Notes: a model not told the origin generated them from the letters alone. A stretch of 64,000 nucleotides of DNA from Prevotellaceae bacterium (GCA_031271465.1 JAISVR010000001.1:1-64000); one strand, 5' to 3'. Counted from the first letter of the stretch, positions 26,088-34,490 are shown. A program made the numbers and translations.

Positions 26088-26924
26088 ATGGCACAACTGC
26101 TCGACATTCGCAACATTTTAATGACAAAAAATGGCGGTAAAGAACCATCACGGCTGCTGGTATGGCTGCTCAAAAAAATTCTGCATGTAGACGAAATGAA
26201 CGAATTTCTAAGCCGAAGCAAAGCTACCGGCGGTGTTGATTTCGCCGATGAATCGCTCGAATTTTTAGATACAAAGGTACATGCTACCGGCTTTGAGAAT
26301 CTTGACCCCGATAAAAAATACATTTTCGTATCCAACCATCCTCTCGGAGGTTTGGATGGAGTGAGTCTTATTTCGCTTATCGGCAGGCGATACAACGGTA
26401 AGATTCGCTATTTTGTAAACGACCTGCTATTGAGTATACATGCCTTGCGCGATATTTCCATACCGATAAACAAACACGGTGCTCTGAGTAAACAATTCTA
26501 CGAAATGACAAACAATGCTTTCGACTCGGATAACCAAATGGTAATTTTCCCTGCCGGCAAGTGTTCGCGATTTCAGCCCGGAAAAGGCATTCGGGATTTG
26601 GAATGGAAAAAAACTTTCGTTATACGAGCGGTGCAACATCAGCGCGATGTAGTGCCTATATATTTTGAGGGACGCAATTCGGTGTTTTTCTATGCTCTTA
26701 GTTTTATACGCTGCTCGCTGGGCATCAAACTGAACATTGAAATGCTGTTTTTGCCTCACGAAATGTTTCTCAATCGGCACAAATCTTTCCGAGCATATAT
26801 CGGGAAACCTATATCTTGGCAAACTTTCGATGCAAGCAAAACGCCTAAACAATGGGCGCAATATGTGAAACAGATATCCGAAGAGGAGCTTAATCCCAAT
26901 TATAAAACGAAAAAATCATCTTAA
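26088..26924 (+). CDS. glsA: GlsA-type O-acyltransferase (glycine lipid synthesis)
   Basis: PlsC-superfamily acyltransferase of 278 residues. The catalytic block reads VSNHPLGGLDGVSL, an H-x5-D arrangement instead of the common H-x4-D. The downstream motif is IFPAGKCSRF, in the place of the FPEGTRS box. In Bacteroides thetaiotaomicron an acyltransferase gene beside a GNAT-type N-acyltransferase gene makes glycine lipids: GlsB makes N-acylglycine and GlsA adds the second, ester-linked fatty acid. The same pair occurs here with a 4-base gap. The product is probably peripheral to the inner leaflet. Confidence 0.8.
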   Translation: MAQLLDIRNILMTKNGGKEPSRLLVWLLKKILHVDEMNEFLSRSKATGGVDFADESLEFLDTKVHATGFENLDPDKKYIFVSNHPLGGLDGVSLISLIGRRYNGKIRYFVNDLLLSIHALRDISIPINKHGALSKQFYEMTNNAFDSDNQMVIFPAGKCSRFQPGKGIRDLEWKKTFVIRAVQHQRDVVPIYFEGRNSVFFYALSFIRCSLGIKLNIEMLFLPHEMFLNRHKSFRAYIGKPISWQTFDASKTPKQWAQYVKQISEEELNPNYKTKKSS

Positions 26925-26928
26925 AAAT

Positions 26929-27894
26929 ATGGAACCTATCATCAGTCCCGTTGATGTTTCTTTAATCAAAAAAGAGCTTACACCCGATAAGTTGCTTCGT
27001 AAAACAAACAAAGCTAACAACGAAATTTATATCTTCTCCGCACACGATGCGCCTAATACGATGCGTGAGGTTGGGCGACTGCGTGAAATTGCTTTCCGTA
27101 CGGGAGGAGGCGGAACCGGCGCTGCTTGCGATATTGACGAATTCGATACAATGGAAAATCCTTACAAACAAATTATTGTATGGAATCCCGACGAAGAAGA
27201 AATTATCGGAGGTTACCGGTTTTTTCATGGCGGCAAGGTGCAACTTGATGCTAAGGGACAACCTGTGCTTTCTACGGCACATCTGTTTCATTTCTCCGAA
27301 AAATTTATTCATGATTATTTGCCTTATACCATCGAACTTGGCAGGTCGTTTGTGCGCGTGGAATATCAATCGACACAAAAGGGGTCGAAAAGCCTCTTTG
27401 CTCTCGATAACTTGTGGGACGGATTGGGCGCTCTTACCATTACTTATCCGCACAATACCCGGTATTTTTTCGGCAAAGTAACCATGTATCCCGATTTCGA
27501 CCGGCAAGCCCGGGATTTGATTCTTGCTTTCATGAAAAAATACTTCTACGACAAAGATTCGCTGGTAACTCCTTTCAAACCCATTGTTACCGGTTTGTCC
27601 GATCGGGAAATTGAACAGATTTTCAATAAGAGTAATTTCAAAGACGACTACAAGGTTCTCAACGCTGCCGTGCGCGACCGTGATGTAAATATTCCTCCTT
27701 TGGTAAACTCGTACATGGGTTTGTCGCAAAGCATGAAAGTATTTGGCACAGCAATAAACGACGAGTTTGGCAATGTGGAAGAAACCGGCATTCTGATTTC
27801 GGTAAACGAAATTGAACAGGACAAACAAATCCGCCACATTGCAAGTTTCAGCAAAGAAGAATCGGGTGTATTTTGGAAACTGATGGGAACATAA
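26929..27894 (+). CDS. glsB: GlsB-type N-acyltransferase (GNAT fold; glycine lipid synthesis)
   Basis: Protein of 321 residues related to ornithine-lipid OlsB and to the hemolysin-like N-acyltransferases. Conserved stretches are MREVGRLREIAFRTGGGGTG, CDIDEFDT, IIGGYRFFHG and YTIELGRSFVRVEYQ. It would attach a 3-hydroxyacyl chain from acyl-ACP to the glycine amino group. Its partner glsA is immediately upstream and translation is probably coupled. Ornithine as acceptor cannot be excluded, but in Bacteroidales the pair is known for glycine lipids. Confidence 0.8.
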   Translation: MEPIISPVDVSLIKKELTPDKLLRKTNKANNEIYIFSAHDAPNTMREVGRLREIAFRTGGGGTGAACDIDEFDTMENPYKQIIVWNPDEEEIIGGYRFFHGGKVQLDAKGQPVLSTAHLFHFSEKFIHDYLPYTIELGRSFVRVEYQSTQKGSKSLFALDNLWDGLGALTITYPHNTRYFFGKVTMYPDFDRQARDLILAFMKKYFYDKDSLVTPFKPIVTGLSDREIEQIFNKSNFKDDYKVLNAAVRDRDVNIPPLVNSYMGLSQSMKVFGTAINDEFGNVEETGILISVNEIEQDKQIRHIASFSKEESGVFWKLMGT

Positions 27895-27978
27895 TAAACT
27901 TAATCTTAAGGTTATTAAAAAATATCGGGATTTATCCCTTTCAGGCTTGTTCCTCGCAATGACGAACAAAGCTAAAAA

Positions 27979-28021
27979 CACATTGCGCCATTGCGGGTTA
28001 AACCGGCAATAACGCAATGTG
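27979..28021. repeat. Palindromic repeat (CACATTGCG...CGCAATGTG), family B relative
   Basis: Inverted repeat with an inner ATTGCGGGTTAAACCGGCAAT core between the convergent glsB and tkt genes. A half copy of family A (27949-27964) lies next to it. It may act as a terminator stem for both genes. Confidence 0.65.
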
Positions 28022-28043
28022 TTCAGCTTATCGCTGTTTCGAA

Positions 28044-30065
28044 TTAATTTCTTCCAAGCATTTTTTTCACCTTGACATATACCGCTTGGGCTGTAAAACC
28101 GAATTTCTCGTCCAAAACCGTATAAGGAGCAGAATAGCCGAAATGTTCCAGTCCAGCTACCGTGCCGTTTATACCCGCCAAGCGTTGCAGCGACACGGGT
28201 AAACCTGCCGTTAAACCAAACACAGGTACTCCGGCAGGAATCACGCTGTTCCGATATTCGGCAGTCTGCTCGAAGAACAATCCCTCGCTCGGAGCGGAAA
28301 CAACCTGCGCCCGTATGCCGTCGGCTTCAAGCAGCGGGAGAGCCGAAACAAGCGTAGATACCTCCGAGCCGTTTGCCAACAAAACAACATCCGGTTTCTC
28401 TACCTTCAGCACTATGTAGGCTCCTTTTTTCAGTTGTTGAGCCTGCTCGTAAGCATTATCGGCAGGAAGGTTTTTGATATTTTGGCGCGACAGGATAAGT
28501 GCTGTCGGCGTTTGTGTATTTTCGAGCGCAGCCTGCCAGGCAACAGTTGTTTCGTTTACATCGGCTGGACGAAATACAAGCATCGAGTTGCGTCCATGAT
28601 GATTTTTAAGCTGTTCGAGCAAGCGAATTTGCGCTTCCTGTTCGACAGGCTGATGCGTTGGACCATCTTCGCCCACACGGAAAGCGTCGTGCGAAAACAC
28701 ATATTTCACAGGCAATTCCATCAATGCCGACATACGCATAGCCGGTTTCATATAATCGGAAAATACGAAGAAAGTAGCACAAACGGGGATAATGCCGCCG
28801 TGCAACGCCATTCCGTTCATAATGCAAGCCATGGTAAGCTCGCATACACCTGCCTGAAAAAATGCTCCGCTGAAATCGCCTTTCACAAAAGCTTTTGTCT
28901 TTTTGAGGAAACCGTCTGTTTTATCGGAATTCGACAAATCGGCAGAGGCAACTACCATGTTTTCTATCTTTTCGGCAAAAACGGCAAGCACGGTCGATGA
29001 AGCAACGCGGGTTGCCGCATCGGGTTTTTGCTCTATTGCCGAGAAATCTATCTCGGGTATTTTACCGCTGAAAAACGCTGTCAGTTTAGCTGCCAATACA
29101 GGATTTTCCTTTTCCCAAACCGCTTGTTTGGCTTTGCGTCCGGCAATGATTTCTGTCAATCTTGCTTTTCTTTCGGCGTATAATTTCTCTACTTCGGGGA
29201 AAATCCGGAAAGGATTCTCGGGGTCGCCACCCAGGTTTTCAATTGTTTTTGCAAGGCTTGCACCTGCATCGCCAAGCGGCTGTCCGTGTGTAGACACCCG
29301 GTTGGAAAAATCCGTTCCATCGGCTTTCAACGCGCCTTTACCCATCAGGGTTTTACCGATAATAAGCGTTGGTCGTTGGGTTTCGGCGTTTGCCTGCGTG
29401 AGTGCGCTGCGAATTTCGCCTGCATTGTTACCGTCAATCGTTATCACACGCCAGCCCCATGCTTCGTATTTGGCAGCCGTGTTTTCGCTGCTCACTTCAT
29501 CTACACAGGTAGAAAGTTGAATGTTGTTTGCATCGTAAAACATGATGAGGTTGCTCAACCCAAGCGTACCTGCTACACGCCCCGCGCCTTGCGAAATCTC
29601 TTCCTGTACACCGCCGTCGGAGATAAAAGCGTAGATTTTATGTGCCGTCCACTCGCCAAACCGGGCAGCAAGAAATCGTTCGGCTATTGCCGCACCCACA
29701 GCCATGGTATGTCCCTGTCCGAGCGGACCGGAGGTATTTTCTACCCCACGCTCTACATCCACCTCGGGATGCCCGGGTGTGATACTGCCCCACTGACGAA
29801 ATTGTTCGAGGTCGCTCATCGTGTATTTTCCGCAGAGCGAAAGCACGGAATAGAGCATGGGCGACATGTGCCCGGGGTCGAGAAAAAAGCGGTCGCGATG
29901 TGCCCAGCGCGGATTTGCAGGGTCGTAAACCAGAAATTCGGAGAAGAGCACATTTATAAAATCGGCACCACCCATGGCACCACCCGGATGTCCCGATTTT
30001 GCTTTTTCGACCATAGATGCTGCCAGAATACGGATATTATCCGCGGCACGATTGAGAATTTGCAT
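28044..30065 (-). CDS. tkt: Transketolase
   Basis: ThDP enzyme of 673 residues, full length. Domains: PP (about 1-330) with GHPGGAMGGAD, GPLGQGHTMAVG and the Mg-ThDP motif SDGGVQEEISQG...YDANNIQ; Pyr (about 345-515) with the catalytic Glu in CELTMACIMNG and SHDAFRVGEDGPTHQPVEQ; and the C-terminal domain. It exchanges two-carbon units in the pentose phosphate pathway and works downstream of rpe, which is also in this window. Confidence 0.96.
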   Translation of the reverse strand: MQILNRAADNIRILAASMVEKAKSGHPGGAMGGADFINVLFSEFLVYDPANPRWAHRDRFFLDPGHMSPMLYSVLSLCGKYTMSDLEQFRQWGSITPGHPEVDVERGVENTSGPLGQGHTMAVGAAIAERFLAARFGEWTAHKIYAFISDGGVQEEISQGAGRVAGTLGLSNLIMFYDANNIQLSTCVDEVSSENTAAKYEAWGWRVITIDGNNAGEIRSALTQANAETQRPTLIIGKTLMGKGALKADGTDFSNRVSTHGQPLGDAGASLAKTIENLGGDPENPFRIFPEVEKLYAERKARLTEIIAGRKAKQAVWEKENPVLAAKLTAFFSGKIPEIDFSAIEQKPDAATRVASSTVLAVFAEKIENMVVASADLSNSDKTDGFLKKTKAFVKGDFSGAFFQAGVCELTMACIMNGMALHGGIIPVCATFFVFSDYMKPAMRMSALMELPVKYVFSHDAFRVGEDGPTHQPVEQEAQIRLLEQLKNHHGRNSMLVFRPADVNETTVAWQAALENTQTPTALILSRQNIKNLPADNAYEQAQQLKKGAYIVLKVEKPDVVLLANGSEVSTLVSALPLLEADGIRAQVVSAPSEGLFFEQTAEYRNSVIPAGVPVFGLTAGLPVSLQRLAGINGTVAGLEHFGYSAPYTVLDEKFGFTAQAVYVKVKKMLGRN

Positions 30066-30101
30066 GTTGAATTATGAGTTTTATATTGAATTTTCAGCCT
30101 G

Positions 30102-30133
30102 CAAAGATAGTTTTTTTCTCTTTGTTGCACAAA
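30102..30133 (-). promoter_or_regulatory. Promoter of tkt
   Basis: Read on the minus strand: TTTG (30133-30130), a 20-base spacer, then TATCTTTG (30109-30102). This is an exact match to the Bacteroidota consensus, 36 bases upstream of the start codon. Confidence 0.75.
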
Positions 30134-30294
30134 AAAACATGGAGAGTCGCAATATGCTGCGCAGCTCTACAAAAATAATTCAAACACATAGAACGACAGC
30201 AAAAAACAGCTTGCCGTTTCAACAAGGATAAACCTTTTCTCCAAACACAATAAAAAGCCGAAAATAGATTTTTTTTAATGTCCGGGCTTTATGC

Positions 30295-30326
30295 TTGTTT
30301 GAGTTTAGGGAAATGTTTTATCTTTG
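30295..30326 (+). promoter_or_regulatory. Promoter of the VapD pair
   Basis: TATCTTTG at 30319-30326, with TTG at 30295-30297 (21-base spacer). It is 30 bases before the first gene of the pair. Confidence 0.65.
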
Positions 30327-30356
30327 CAGAAGTAAAATTTAAAAATATCGGAAAAG

Positions 30357-30533
30357 ATGAAAACAGGAGATATGGTAAAAGCTTCGCCGAAACTTACCGG
30401 AGAAATGCAATGGATAGAAGGCAAAATTATTGATATTGAAAAAAATCCATTCAAAGGTATTGTTATTGCTATTAAAGATAAATTGGGAAGAATTTTCTTT
30501 GGCGAAGAAAAGTATTTTTTGCCGGCATGCTAA
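30357..30533 (+). CDS. Small protein upstream of vapD, candidate antitoxin
   Basis: Gene of 58 codons starting MKTGDMVKASPKLTGEM and ending EKYFLPAC. It reads as a short all-beta, SH3/KOW-like fold (MVKASP...WIEGKIIDIEKNPFKGIVIAIKD...GRIFFGEEKY). It has its own promoter and is followed after 22 bases by vapD. Toxin-antitoxin systems with VapD usually carry a small upstream partner (VapX in Haemophilus), but this one does not look like VapX to me. I have seen similar small Bacteroidota proteins labelled as regulators. An antitoxin role is inferred from position alone. Confidence 0.65.
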   Translation: MKTGDMVKASPKLTGEMQWIEGKIIDIEKNPFKGIVIAIKDKLGRIFFGEEKYFLPAC

Positions 30534-30555
30534 CATTTAAAAAAACAGTAATCGC

Positions 30556-30834
30556 ATGTATGCAATAGCTTTCGACATGGTGATAGCCGACCTCAAAGAA
30601 CATTATGGAGAACCGTATAACAATGCTTATTTTGAAATAAAAACTACTCTCCGTGAATACGACTTTTTCAACACGCAAGGAAGTGTTTATTTAACGGAGA
30701 AAAACGATATGGCGAACCTGTATCGTGCAATAGAGGCATTGAAAAAAATAGATTGGTTTAAAAAATCTGTACGGGACATGCGCGCATTTCGTGTAGAAGA
30801 TTGGAGTGATTTTACTATGGTTGTAAAAGACTAA
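30556..30834 (+). CDS. vapD: VapD family endoribonuclease (Cas2-like fold)
   Basis: Protein of 92 residues that matches VapD throughout: [13 protein letters not shown] at the N-terminus with the conserved Asp at position 7, [19 protein letters not shown] in the middle, and [21 protein letters not shown] at the C-terminus. VapD is a small dimeric RNase with the ferredoxin-like Cas2 fold and is usually a toxin or virulence-associated gene. There is no CRISPR array or cas1 nearby, so it is not Cas2. It lies at the left border of an accessory, repeat-rich island. Confidence 0.92.
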   Translation: MYAIAFDMVIADLKEHYGEPYNNAYFEIKTTLREYDFFNTQGSVYLTEKNDMANLYRAIEALKKIDWFKKSVRDMRAFRVEDWSDFTMVVKD

Positions 30835-30964
30835 CACTCTTCATTAGCCATTTTCATATTAGTATTAGCAAGGTTAATTATTTGCTCTCTTTATAAGCCT
30901 CTTCGCTCGTCCCCTTTATTTAATATAACTCCTTTTTTTATCCCCTCCCTCTTTCGGAGTTAGA

Positions 30965-31122
30965 GACTGTCCCAAAAGAACGCAAATGACACAAAAAACG
31001 CAAACTTTCGCAAACACAATCATAAACATTCGCTTTAAATATATTGATTTTTAGTGAAATGAAATTTGCGTTCATTTGCGATATGTGCGGCATTTGCGTT
31101 CTAAAAGACTTTTGGGACAACC
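30965..31122. mobile_element. MITE-like element, copy 1
   Basis: About 158 bases with terminal inverted repeats: left GACTGTCCCAAAAGAACGCA, right ...CTTTTGGGACAACC. Inside, CGCAAATG and CATTTGCG boxes are also arranged as inverted repeats. A second copy, nearly identical over its length, is at 52867-53028. It has no coding capacity, so it would depend on a transposase supplied elsewhere. Confidence 0.7.
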
Positions 31123-31123
31123 C

Positions 31124-31220
31124 CAGCTGTTACACAAGCATTGTTTTTTGTACAACAGAGCAGTTCATATTGAGTTCTCCCCTTGTTTTTAAGGGGAGTG
31201 CCCAACGGGCGAGGGGTTAA
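31124..31220. repeat. Composite intergenic repeat, family C (copy 1)
   Basis: Ends in TCTCCCCTTGTTTTTAAGGG, then GGGCGAGGGGTTAA. The part GTTTTTTGTACAACAG recurs in other copies at about 32516, 33588, 34265 and 52700. Confidence 0.7.
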
Positions 31221-31253
31221 AAAAACAGAGAGGCTTATATAACGAGAATTACC

Positions 31254-32396
31254 TTACACCACCGTTAAATACACCAGCACATACGAGAAACGACCGCTTT
31301 CGGGTATCATAAGCAGAATTTTTTCGCCTTGCTTTAGTTTGCCCGAATGAAAAAGTTCGTCCAACGCAATGTATATGGACGCCGACCCTACATTGCCAAC
31401 CCATTCGAGGTTGGTAAACCAGTTTTCCAAAGGGATATTTAGCTGCTTTTCGTCCATGCTTTTGCGCAGTTTCTCCTTGAAAATCATCGACGACAGGTGA
31501 GGGATAAAGTAATTTACCTCCGAAGGATTAAACTTATATTTTTCGCAGCAAAGCTTGATATGTTCAGTACAATAATCTACTACCTTGCTGTCAAGTAGGC
31601 GCACATCCTGTTTTATGCTGAACACGGAACGACTAAGCCATTCGTCCTGCGTAAACTGTTTCCAACTTTTCAGTTCCCCGTCTTCACGCTTTTCGCCGCC
31701 CATATACATACACACGCCTTCGCGGTTGGCATACGAAATACTGTCTATCCATTCTATGCGCAGCGATTTGTTGCCACGCGGTTTATTTTCAAGCAAAAAA
31801 GCTCCGGAACCATCGGAAAGCATAAAGCGCAGGAAATCTTTTTCGAAAGCTATCATCGGGTTTTGCTCTATTTGCGACAATGCCTCGTATTCTGCATCAA
31901 AATTTTTTGACAGTAAAAAGCCTGATGTTTGTTCCGACCCTGTACAAACAGCATTTCGTGAACAGCCCGATTTGACAGACATATAGCCCACTTTAATAGC
32001 ATGCGCACCCGCGGCACAAACTCCTGCCGGCGAAATTATATCGATTGCTTTCGTTTTCAACAGTCCGTGTACCATAGCCGTGTGCGATGGCAGTAGCTGG
32101 TCGGGCACACTTGTGCCGCACGACAACAGTTCGATGCTGTTTAAATTCACTTCCCTGTCGAAAAGGCTATTGATTGCATTTGCCGTGATTTCGGCGTTTG
32201 TGTGCGTAATTTGCTGATTTGTATTTAAAGCGTAGTAGCGTTTTTTAATGCCGTTTTGCCTCAGAATGATATTCTTTACGCGCGAAGGCTTGCCGCCTAT
32301 CAATCCGAGATAGTCTTCTATATGGTCGTTGTCTACTGCATGGTTTGGCAAAAATGCCGCTGTGTTGGTAATAAATACTTCGCTTTCCGTCATCAC
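31254..32396 (-). CDS. Beta-ketoacyl-ACP synthase III-like condensing enzyme
   Basis: Thiolase-fold enzyme of 380 residues with a full KASIII triad: C127 in SPAGVCAAGAHA, H300 in YFIPHLSSM and N335 in WVGNVGSASIYIAL. It resembles the divergent FabH-like proteins (such as DarB-type and other specialised KASIII enzymes) more than housekeeping FabH: it is longer and the surrounding residues differ. No acyl carrier protein, ketoreductase or DarA-type partner is adjacent. It faces a TetR gene across repeats, which may control it. Start is either of the two Met codons at 32396/32393. A specialised lipid product is inferred. Confidence 0.78.
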   Translation of the reverse strand: MMTESEVFITNTAAFLPNHAVDNDHIEDYLGLIGGKPSRVKNIILRQNGIKKRYYALNTNQQITHTNAEITANAINSLFDREVNLNSIELLSCGTSVPDQLLPSHTAMVHGLLKTKAIDIISPAGVCAAGAHAIKVGYMSVKSGCSRNAVCTGSEQTSGFLLSKNFDAEYEALSQIEQNPMIAFEKDFLRFMLSDGSGAFLLENKPRGNKSLRIEWIDSISYANREGVCMYMGGEKREDGELKSWKQFTQDEWLSRSVFSIKQDVRLLDSKVVDYCTEHIKLCCEKYKFNPSEVNYFIPHLSSMIFKEKLRKSMDEKQLNIPLENWFTNLEWVGNVGSASIYIALDELFHSGKLKQGEKILLMIPESGRFSYVLVYLTVV

Positions 32397-32515
32397 TTGT
32401 ATGCTTTTTATTATTTATACTCGCAAATATATTACTTTTTCTATTACTTTTTAAATGCTATGTATTACACCCCTGCTTTATCAGGGCTGTGTTTGTAACT
32501 GTTTCTATAACTCCT

Positions 32516-32722
32516 AATATATACCCCCTCCGCTTCGCTCGTTCTCTTTTATATAACCCCTCCCCCCCTCGGGGTACTCCCCTTTATAAAAGGGGAGAAT
32601 TATGCACAAACTACCCTGTTGTACAAATGCAATGGTTGTGTAATAGCCCTCCCCTTATTTTAAGGGGAGGGCCCGAAGGGCGAGGGGTTAATAGTTAAGC
32701 AGTACCCAAAAGGCGAGGGGTT
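32516..32722. repeat. Composite intergenic repeat, family C (copy 2)
   Basis: Blocks CCCCTCCGCTTCGCTCGTTC, CGGGGTACTCCCCTT, TTGTACAAATGCAATGGTTG, and GGGCGAGGGGTTAA occur in the same order as in copy 3 (33588-33797). Confidence 0.75.
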
Positions 32723-32898
32723 ATATAAAAAAATACAAGCGAGGCGCGGGGATTTTTGCAACCAAAAATGTGAAAAAGTGAGAAAAATCATTCGAAAAAA
32801 GAGCAGAATTAAGTAATTAACCCGTAAAAGATGTTAATTGGAGTCATTTCACGATAAAATAATAAGGGCAACATGTTACATTTAACCGGCAGGAACAT

Positions 32899-32906
32899 TA
32901 TCTTTG
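32899..32906 (+). promoter_or_regulatory. -7 promoter element of the TetR gene
   Basis: TATCTTTG, an exact TAnnTTTG match, 29 bases before the start codon. Confidence 0.6.
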
Positions 32907-32935
32907 ACGAAAATTTTAATTAAAATAATACAATT

Positions 32936-33550
32936 ATGGTTACCTCAAAAGAAAAAATCATAAAAATAGCCGCAAAATTGTTTATAAAAGAAGGCTTTAA
33001 GGGTTGCACTACTATAGAACTTGCCCGAATTGCCGGATTAAGCAATAATTCGGGCTTGTTTAAGTATTTCCGAACAAAAGAAGATCTCTACGACACAGTT
33101 GTTGATAGATATATTTTGAAACCCCAAGACCCTCAAACCAAATATTGTTTCGACAAGGACTTATCAATGCTTGAGTTTATTGATATGTATATCAAGCGCA
33201 TTGAAATGACTATGAAATATTTATACGACGAATTGAATGATGATAATATGAATTTAACACCAGCACATTATCTCATTTTTATTCAAGAAGCATGTAGAAG
33301 AAAGAAAAAGTATAAGAAAAGATATTATACACAAACATTACTAAACGGAGAGATGTGGGAACAAGTTTTTCAAAAAGCGATAGACAGCGGCGAAATTAAA
33401 CCGGATACAAATATCGAATTTTACGCAGATTTATATCATACTCTATTTTTTGGTGCTTCGTTTTTACATGCTGCTATATATGATGGCTTGCAACCTGAAA
33501 AGCTGAAAAAACAGTATTATCACTTGTATAATATTATCAAAAAAGATTAG
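32936..33550 (+). CDS. TetR/AcrR family transcriptional regulator
   Basis: Protein of 204 residues. The N-terminal helix-turn-helix is typical: KIIKIAAKLFIKEGFKGCTT, then ELARIAGLSNNSGLFKYFRT and KEDLYDTVVDRY. The C-terminal ligand domain is all-helical and not assignable to an inducer. It is transcribed away from the KASIII-like gene, so it may regulate that gene and itself. It is more A/T-rich than the core genes around the island, which fits acquisition by transfer. Confidence 0.88.
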   Translation: MVTSKEKIIKIAAKLFIKEGFKGCTTIELARIAGLSNNSGLFKYFRTKEDLYDTVVDRYILKPQDPQTKYCFDKDLSMLEFIDMYIKRIEMTMKYLYDELNDDNMNLTPAHYLIFIQEACRRKKKYKKRYYTQTLLNGEMWEQVFQKAIDSGEIKPDTNIEFYADLYHTLFFGASFLHAAIYDGLQPEKLKKQYYHLYNIIKKD

Positions 33551-33862
33551 GGAGATTTTTTAATTTCTTGTTTCTTTTGGGTACTGTTTAAAATCCCTCC
33601 GCTTCGCTCGTTCTCTTTATATAACCCCTCCCCCCTTCGGGGTACTCCCCTTTATAAAAGGGGAGATTTATGTACAAACTGCCCTGTTGTACAAATGCAA
33701 TGGTTGTGTAATAGTCCTCCCCTTATTTTTAAGGGGAGTGCCCGAAGGGCGAGGGGTTAATAGTTAAGCAGTACCCTGAAAGGGCGAGGGGTTAAAAAAG
33801 TGGAATACCTCAAAGAGGGTAAGGATTATACGATCGAAGGGCTAATTAATTAAACGGTTTAT
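33551..33862. other. Non-coding stretch filled by a composite repeat
   Basis: Consists almost entirely of the family C copy at 33588-33797. No gene is seen. Confidence 0.7.
33588..33797. repeat. Composite intergenic repeat, family C (copy 3)
   Basis: Same block order as copy 2, with CTCCGCTTCGCTCGTTCTCT at the left and GAAGGGCGAGGGGTTAA at the right. It flanks the DUF559 gene on the left. Confidence 0.75.
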
Positions 33863-34249
33863 ATGCACTCCAAGCAACTATTCAACATCCCTGCCATGAA
33901 ACCGCTTCGGAGAGAGTTACGCTCACGCCTTACGCCTGCCGAAGCTGCCTTGTGGCGCATGATAAAAAACCGTCAATTGTGTGGCGAACGCTTTTTGCGG
34001 CAATACAGCGTTGGATGCTACATCCTCGATTTTTATTGCCCCAAACATCGTTTGGCAATCGAGCTCGACGGAGAAATACATTTCAACAGCACAGCACAGG
34101 AATACGATGCCAACCGAACGGATTATCTAAATTCGGTAGGCATCCGTGTATTGCGTTTCGAGAATTGCGAAGTATTTGAGCATACTCAACAAGTATTGGT
34201 GATGATTGAAAACTATTTGAGGGACGATAGCCTTAATTCCTTTTTTTAA
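33863..34249 (+). CDS. DUF559 domain protein (endonuclease-like fold)
   Basis: Protein of 128 residues. The domain begins RRELRSRLTPAEAALWRMIKNRQ and continues RFLRQYSVGCYILDFYCPKHRLAIELDGEIH; the D-x(n)-E-x-D spacing in LDFYC...IELDG matches the PD-(D/E)XK/Vsr-like core. It ends VGIRVLRFENCEVF. The biochemical role of the family is unknown; very-short-patch-repair-like nicking has been proposed. An alternative start is Met at 33896. It lies between two copies of the composite repeat in the same orientation, a setting that favours gain or loss by recombination. Confidence 0.88.
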   Translation: MHSKQLFNIPAMKPLRRELRSRLTPAEAALWRMIKNRQLCGERFLRQYSVGCYILDFYCPKHRLAIELDGEIHFNSTAQEYDANRTDYLNSVGIRVLRFENCEVFEHTQQVLVMIENYLRDDSLNSFF

Positions 34250-34264
34250 TTTTTGTACTTGTGT

Positions 34265-34470
34265 CTTTTTTTAACCCCTCCCCCCATTCGGGGTACTCCC
34301 CTTAAAATAAGGGGAGAGTTGTTGCACAGGCGTTGTTTTTTGTACAACAGGGCAGTTCGTATTGAGTTCTCCCCTTATTTTAAGGGGAGTGCCCCGAAGG
34401 GCGAGGGGTTAATTAGTTAAGCAGTACCTCCAGGGGTTATATAAAGAGAACGAGCGAAGCGGAGGGGTTA
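34265..34470. repeat. Composite intergenic repeat, family C (copy 4)
   Basis: Contains CGGGGTACTCCCCTTAAAAT, GCGTTGTTTTTTGTACAACA and GAAGGGCGAGGGGTTAA, and ends with an inverted GAACGAGCGAAGCGGAGG block. Confidence 0.75.
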
Positions 34471-34490
34471 AAATATTAGCAAATACTATC

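Larger units (their letters stand above)
30835..31253. other. Non-coding stretch with MITE-like element and composite repeat
   Basis: Contains the element at 30965-31122 and a copy of the composite family C repeat (about 31124-31220). No coding frame is credible here. Confidence 0.7.
32397..32935. other. Divergent intergenic region with composite repeat
   Basis: Holds a TATATTTG -7-like element for the minus gene (32424-32431), a family C repeat (about 32516-32722) and the TetR -7 element (32899-32906). No further gene is seen. Confidence 0.6.

Noticed and set aside
30556..30834. Cas2
   Set aside because: Fold-related, but the sequence matches VapD end to end and there is no cas1 or array.
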